NCBI RefSeq assembly: GCF_041296385.1
Contig: NC_091013.1
Coordinates: forward strand, 6,400,001 to 6,464,000
Direction: 5' to 3'
Length of the DNA stretch: 64,000 nucleotides
DNA from: Aphelocoma coerulescens
Taxonomy: Eukaryota; Chordata; Aves; Passeriformes; Corvidae
Shown: piece by piece, positions 58,930 to 64,000 of the stretch
How the letters are laid out: each line of letters opens with the position of its first letter
How positions within the stretch are numbered: the first letter of the stretch is position 1
Program-made: the position numbers and the translations under genes
Notes under the pieces: generated by a model
The model's input: only the letters and a program-made list of their open reading frames with translations
Databases searched by the model: none
What the model was told of the DNA's origin: nothing

Positions 58930-60080
58930 GAATGATACTGTGCTCCTCACCTGAACAGTTTAGTGTCTTCCTTGTTTTTTGTTTTTTTTTTCTTAAATTT
59001 GTTATCTCTCCCACCACACCTGGTAAATTTATGACACAGAGGTTGCTGTTAGGGAGAAAGCTGGCAAAAGTCTCCATTCAGATCTCCCACAATCCACTCT
59101 GGTATTATTCTATATATACCCTCCTCCCATGTCCCCATATGCTCTCAGCCTCAAAGTTTGGGTTTCCCTTTCTCATTTTCTTTTCATTCTGTTTCTCAGC
59201 AAGGCCAGAACTTTCCTTCCCCCACATCCTGCCATTCTTCCTTCCAGACACATTTTCCTCTTCCTCATATTATTTGTTCCATCTCACTTGGCCTTACGGA
59301 TTTTTCTCTCCTCAACCTTCCCCCTCCCCTTTTCTTCTTTTCTTTTTATGGACACGAACATTTCCCATCCTATATTATCACATAGTATCAACTCAGACTA
59401 TTTCCAGACTGCTTTCCACATCAGTCTCCTGAAAATGCTTATCCCCATTAAATCCCATAAAAATGCTTTTTGTCTCCATTATGATGAGCCACTCTCATCA
59501 GTATCTAAAAATTAGGATAAACTTATCTCTAGTTTTCATTTGCTGTTCCATGATACACAATATCATCATGCTTGTCTCCTCTCAGTCTACAGTAGAGGTC
59601 TTGAAAGTGTTATTTTTCAGTTGTATTTTGTACCTTCTCAGAACATAACCAGAATGTCTTCATCAAAACCTTTCAAGTGAAAGGACTAAAATCAAAAAAC
59701 TTGTTTTAGTCAAAAGTGAGGGGTGGTACAGAATCCCATGTACATCACTGACAACAATTATATTGTCAGGCAGAAGAGCATATAGAAGGTATTATTAATA
59801 TCTCCATGCTTCATAGAGCCATTGAATATTTATTTAATTCCTGATTCTATTTTTCACTTTCTGATTCTCCATTTCCTCCTTCTATTTATTCTATTCCTAC
59901 CCTATCATTTTGATTTGCAAATACATCCTGAATTGCAGGTTTTTACTGTACCCATCTTTAGGTCACTGCTCTATCTCCCAGTTCCTTTTGCAATGTCTTC
60001 ATCAGCAAACTTCTCACCTTCAGTGAGAATTTCTGAAACTTGCTTTCCTGATCAATTCTTCTCAATATTTCACTAATTAA
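58930..60080. other. Pyrimidine-rich (plus strand) block
   Basis: About 1.1 kb is strongly biased to C and T on the plus strand, with runs such as cctccccttttcttcttttc near 59325. The bias produces overlapping Phe/Ser/Leu/Pro-rich open frames (the longest 58932-59432) that I do not consider genes. It would be purine-rich in the KDM6A transcript. Confidence 0.55.
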
Positions 60081-62277
60081 CTGTCCTCTGATCAAAGGGA
60101 TTGTTTCTTTTTGCCTTTTCTGTAGGTACCCTGTGTTGCTATGGGGCAATAATTTATATAAAAGGCTTTTTGTGTCATTTTAAAATGTTGTTCTCTGAGG
60201 ACCCTTTAAGGGGAAATTTATCTCTCTATATGGAATATCCATTCTCTTGAAAAAAAATGTTTCAAAAACCTAAGGGCTGAAATAAAAAGCAGGGTTCACA
60301 AATCATCCTACTTCTCCCAACTTTTGTTCCAGGAGGGTGTCTGCACCAGCAATTTCTACTGATCCTACACCACTGCACTGTTTAAATTAATCCAAACATT
60401 TATATCTAATTAAAAAATAATGAAATTTTTGATGAATTCTGTTCAAAAAACTACTTGGTTTTTTGAGTTTACTGCAGAAAATAAAACAGTTGTGAGTCAA
60501 TGAAGTGGAAAATTGCTGTCTTATAACAGATCTCCAAGGTGCAAAATGTTCTCTTATTTGCTGTTATCAGTATGTCTAGTAATTGCTTTTTGTCCAACTG
60601 TTTATAAAGGGAGAAACAGACTTACAGTCTGGAGAGAAAGAGACAGCAAAACATATAAAATTAAAGAATAATGGCTTTTTAATTATTTTCCTATTTTATA
60701 GCATTAAGAAAACATACCAATAAAAAGCCATTTCACCAAACAAAACAGAAAAAAAGTAAACTGATGAAAAAAAGCTGCATAAAACAATTAAAACAAACAG
60801 CAGGTCACATTTGAAAACTAACACCCGTGGTCTTTAGTTACTTTATCTCTTTGGAACAAAAAAGCCTTGCTACTAATTCCAAGAGTTTTAGCCATAAGCT
60901 TGAGAAATTTCATTCTAACTATAGAACAGCATTTTAAAGTATTACCTGGCACTCAAACACACTTTAGATCAACATAAAAAGGAGTGTTATAAAATTGCTT
61001 TCTGCAACAAACCAACAACAGCACAGACTGAGATCACATCCCTCTTCCATGATTAGCACCCACATACACAACTGAATTTTCCTTTGACATTTGGCTTTCT
61101 GAAGAGAATTTCAGGGCAGGAGATTTTCTTTGGGGGTTTTTGGTGGATTTTAGTTTTGTTTTTTGTTTGTTTTTCTGGTTTGGTTTTTGGGGCTTTTTTC
61201 TCCATACAGTTTTGGATTCTTCTCTGTTTTATAAAGACTACCTGAAAAAAGTGAGGGGAAATTCTCCTATTTGTACACATAGAGCCAAAATTTTATTTTC
61301 AAGAATAATTGATATAAGAAATAAATGTGAAAAAGGTAAAACTTCATAAACAATAATTCATTCTACTGTCCAGTAAACACAGGCAGGGAGTACCAAACAG
61401 GAGTTTTTCAGAACTAAACCAACACCTTACTTACCTTGCTGCAAAATTAAGGGATTTACTTCCCCTTCTTCAATTTATCTGTTTTTCTTAACTAGACCAC
61501 TCAGTGTTCTACAATATAGCCTTGCAACTGTAAATGCAGTTTGCACTACATTTGGACTCAGATGCTCTTAAAATCCACTGTAACACAGAAGTAGGTCTTT
61601 GAAAACCCTTCCTGGAGTTTATCAAACCTCTTTGATGTTTTCACCTTGTCCATATAAATGAAATCTTTATTAAAAAGAAAGGTGATTAAAGCCATTTTCA
61701 TAAAATGATAACGAGTGCCTGACAGATTTACTTTCCTTCTAGGCAACTTTCCAGCAAAAGTCAACAGCTAACAAGAATTCTAAATCTGAATACATGTTGG
61801 AGGATATAACTCACTAATTAAGTGTTCCTTAAACATTTCAAGGAACATTCAGACTTTCTGACTGACCCACTCCAAGCACTGCTCAATAAAGAGACACTAC
61901 AGTTGAGCATAGCTGAATAAATCGAGGTTTCTTTTCTTTCTCAGGCATCCTCAATTTCAGTTCCAGCATCCTATTCCACAGCAGAGTCCTCCTTGATAAA
62001 GAAAGAACTCATTTTCACAGTAATGTCCACCATTTTAAGCTGAATTTCTAAATGCTGTGCTTTGGCAATCCTTCAGTTTATTCATCTGTAAACAGAAATG
62101 TTTAAGTACCTGTGTACCCTCTGTTACTCTGATGAAACACAATTTGTTATAAAAAAAACTTAAGCCAGCAGGACGCTACTCTGATGAATTAACACAGAAT
62201 AATGGACTTCAGTAGTGCCGTTCTCATGTTCCTTATAACTTGTCCACAATCCCCTGAATTTAACAGTGTCTAGAAAT

Positions 62278-62304
62278 CTTCATGTTCATGTTCTTCATGT
62301 TCAT
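62278..62304. repeat. Short cttcatgttcat repeat
   Basis: Cttcatgttcatg is followed 15 bp later by cttcatgttcatt. It is an imperfect tandem duplication of about 12 bp. Confidence 0.75.
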
Positions 62305-63271
62305 TCCCCAGAAACAGAGATGCTCATGGAAACACTTCAGAGAATCAGCATAAAGGAGTTTGCTGCTACCTAACATAACTGTACCAAAAGGTTTTATTTA
62401 TTCAAACTCTTGTGTTGCTACAACTGCAGGCCCACAATTCCTGACAATATCTGAACGTTTACCTACCTGCGAAGGCCACAAACACTCTTTAATCAAGATT
62501 ATCAAACCACACAAGAGCTGCAGTAGCAGTGCCATGCCTAAGCAGAGATCTGATCTAAATACTGGATAAGCAGGCTCTTCTCTCAAGAACTCCCCCAGGA
62601 ATCACTCTAGGGAGCACTGACACCTCTTGAAGCCCCAAATCTGTGGAATAAGGTTTCTAGGTCTTCCCTGCCCTGGACAACTATGTCAGTGCAACAGACC
62701 CAGATGTTTTATATGCTTAACACTCAATTCACTCATGTAATGGAACTTCTGTAGGACAGCCCTACCCAAAGCCAGGCATTATATAAAAGAGTTCAGTATG
62801 ATTAAGTCCATTATAATACAACCACAAGACGATTAAAATAACTTCCTACAGGTGCCAGATATCTGCCATCATGTTTGGATAAAATCAGGAATATCTTACT
62901 CCTTGCTGAGCTTCTAATCCTGCCTCCTCAGAATATGTCAAAACTGATAATCATGGCAGACATTTACACTTGATATCTTTATTTTCCCAGGAGCATCAAC
63001 ATCTACAAACTGCAGTTCTAGCTGTTGTCTCCCTCTCCTGAACTGCCCTTTGTATCCGTTCATCCCCCACAGTCCTCCTCACCTCCCCCAACATGTTGAC
63101 ACAGGGGAGTTTTAAAAAGAAATCAGAATGAAGTACATTGCACAGAAGGGAGATTTATTTTAGCACAGGCACATAAGAAGAGACATTGAGAGAACTACTT
63201 GAATGCAAGAATGAAAGTTAGATCGGCTTTTATCCAAGTTGAGATATTTACTTCACCACACTTCAAGTCAA

Positions 63272-63285
63272 TTTTTTTTTTTTTT
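63272..63285. repeat. T14 homopolymer
   Basis: Fourteen consecutive T residues without an identifiable adjoining element. Confidence 0.8.
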
Positions 63286-63704
63286 AATGCAGAGTTAAGG
63301 TACCACAGCGCCTTTGTAGTCAAAAATTGCAGAAACTCAGTTATTCTGCAGGACATTTTACACTGATCTGTGAGTACCCAAAGATTACAGCAAAAAATGG
63401 TCTATTTAGGAATATGTGGCATAATGCAACCCAACACCTTCTAAACTATCCATACAGGTAGTTTTGAAAGGAAATAATATCTCACCAGCACAGAGGGAGT
63501 ATTGATCTGGTAAACGGCAAAATACAGCATCTTCCTAACCTTTCACCTTCACTCCTGTCACTAGGGTATATATCCAGAATATGTTTTCTGAAGTGTTTTT
63601 TCCTTCTCTTTTTGTTCCATAGGATCAACACAATGCTTACTGTAATAGCAACAAAACAACTCATGCATCAAATTCTGACAGAAAACAACCTGGTTGTTTC
63701 AGAC

Positions 63705-63749
63705 CAGACCATCAGAAAAATTTATAAAAATTCAGACCATCAGAAAAAT
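63705..63749. repeat. 17 bp direct repeat, period 28
   Basis: Cagaccatcagaaaaat occurs at 63705-63721 and 63733-63749, with similar A/T-rich sequence following each copy. It is a small local duplication. Confidence 0.88.
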
Positions 63750-64000
63750 GTATGGGGGGGGAAAAAACCAATGTAAAATGCTTTTTTCATGAAAGGAAAT
63801 ACAGACTATCATGAAATGAACAATGCATGAAAATAATGCTGAATTGCCGACCCCATGCAAATCTAAAAATCCAAAGTAGCAGAAAGTAAAAATACTTTTC
63901 AAAAGGAGGCAAAACTACACCCAAAGCAATCTGGAAACTCTCACGATTCTTCTGTAAATTCTCTCTATAAAAAACAAAGCCCATAGAGGACACTTATTTT

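Noticed and set aside
58932..59432. 166-codon plus-strand open frame
   Set aside because: It is dominated by Phe, Ser, Leu and Pro because of the pyrimidine-rich block; two other frames are also open there, and there is no recognisable domain or splice support.

Overview
The window is intronic and exonic sequence from an amniote nuclear genome, most likely a bird. It is AT-rich and mostly non-coding. It carries several decayed CR1-type LINEs with the usual 3' end (a gaatca/attctatg-like tail next to the ggttggaaaggacct block) and one retroviral long terminal repeat of a type common in birds. The species cannot be named from the sequence.

The only protein-coding gene I can support is KDM6A (UTX), the H3K27me2/3 demethylase of the MLL3/MLL4 (COMPASS-like) complexes. 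It lies on the minus strand. Thirteen consecutive internal exons were located by splice sites and by match to the known vertebrate protein. In transcription order they are 39948-39890, 31804-31684, 20817-20763, 18006-17972, 14486-14393, 9586-9460, 6932-6834, 6457-6238, 5674-5540, 5098-4943, 4285-4190, 2281-2177 and 1570-1175. Together they form 1,698 nt, one uninterrupted 566-codon reading frame in which every junction is GT-AG and phase-compatible. They encode most of the TPR array and the first part of the disordered linker. The first exons (N-terminus and first TPR) lie above position 64000. The rest of the linker, the JmjC domain and the zinc-binding domain lie below position 1.

Layout from high to low coordinates: 64000-39949 is a large upstream intron with no exon found. 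It holds a roughly 2.4 kb CR1 (about 46815-49270) split by a 552 bp solo LTR (47697-48248). From 39948 to 6238 come the TPR exons, separated by introns of 0.4-10.9 kb that contain CR1 3' ends near 16.1, 23.5, 25.1-26.0 and 30.3 kb. From 5674 to 1175 is a compact group of five linker exons. All five begin and end in phase 0, and one is the cassette that carries the basic nuclear-localisation sequence.

I found no CRISPR array, prokaryotic operon, tRNA or rRNA gene, or other complete gene. The remaining open reading frames are short and unsupported, or fall inside CR1 remnants. The observations most worth a second look are the NLS cassette and its symmetric-phase neighbours, the LTR-in-CR1 nesting with a probable 4 bp target duplication, and a near-perfect 19 bp hairpin at 35908-35954.
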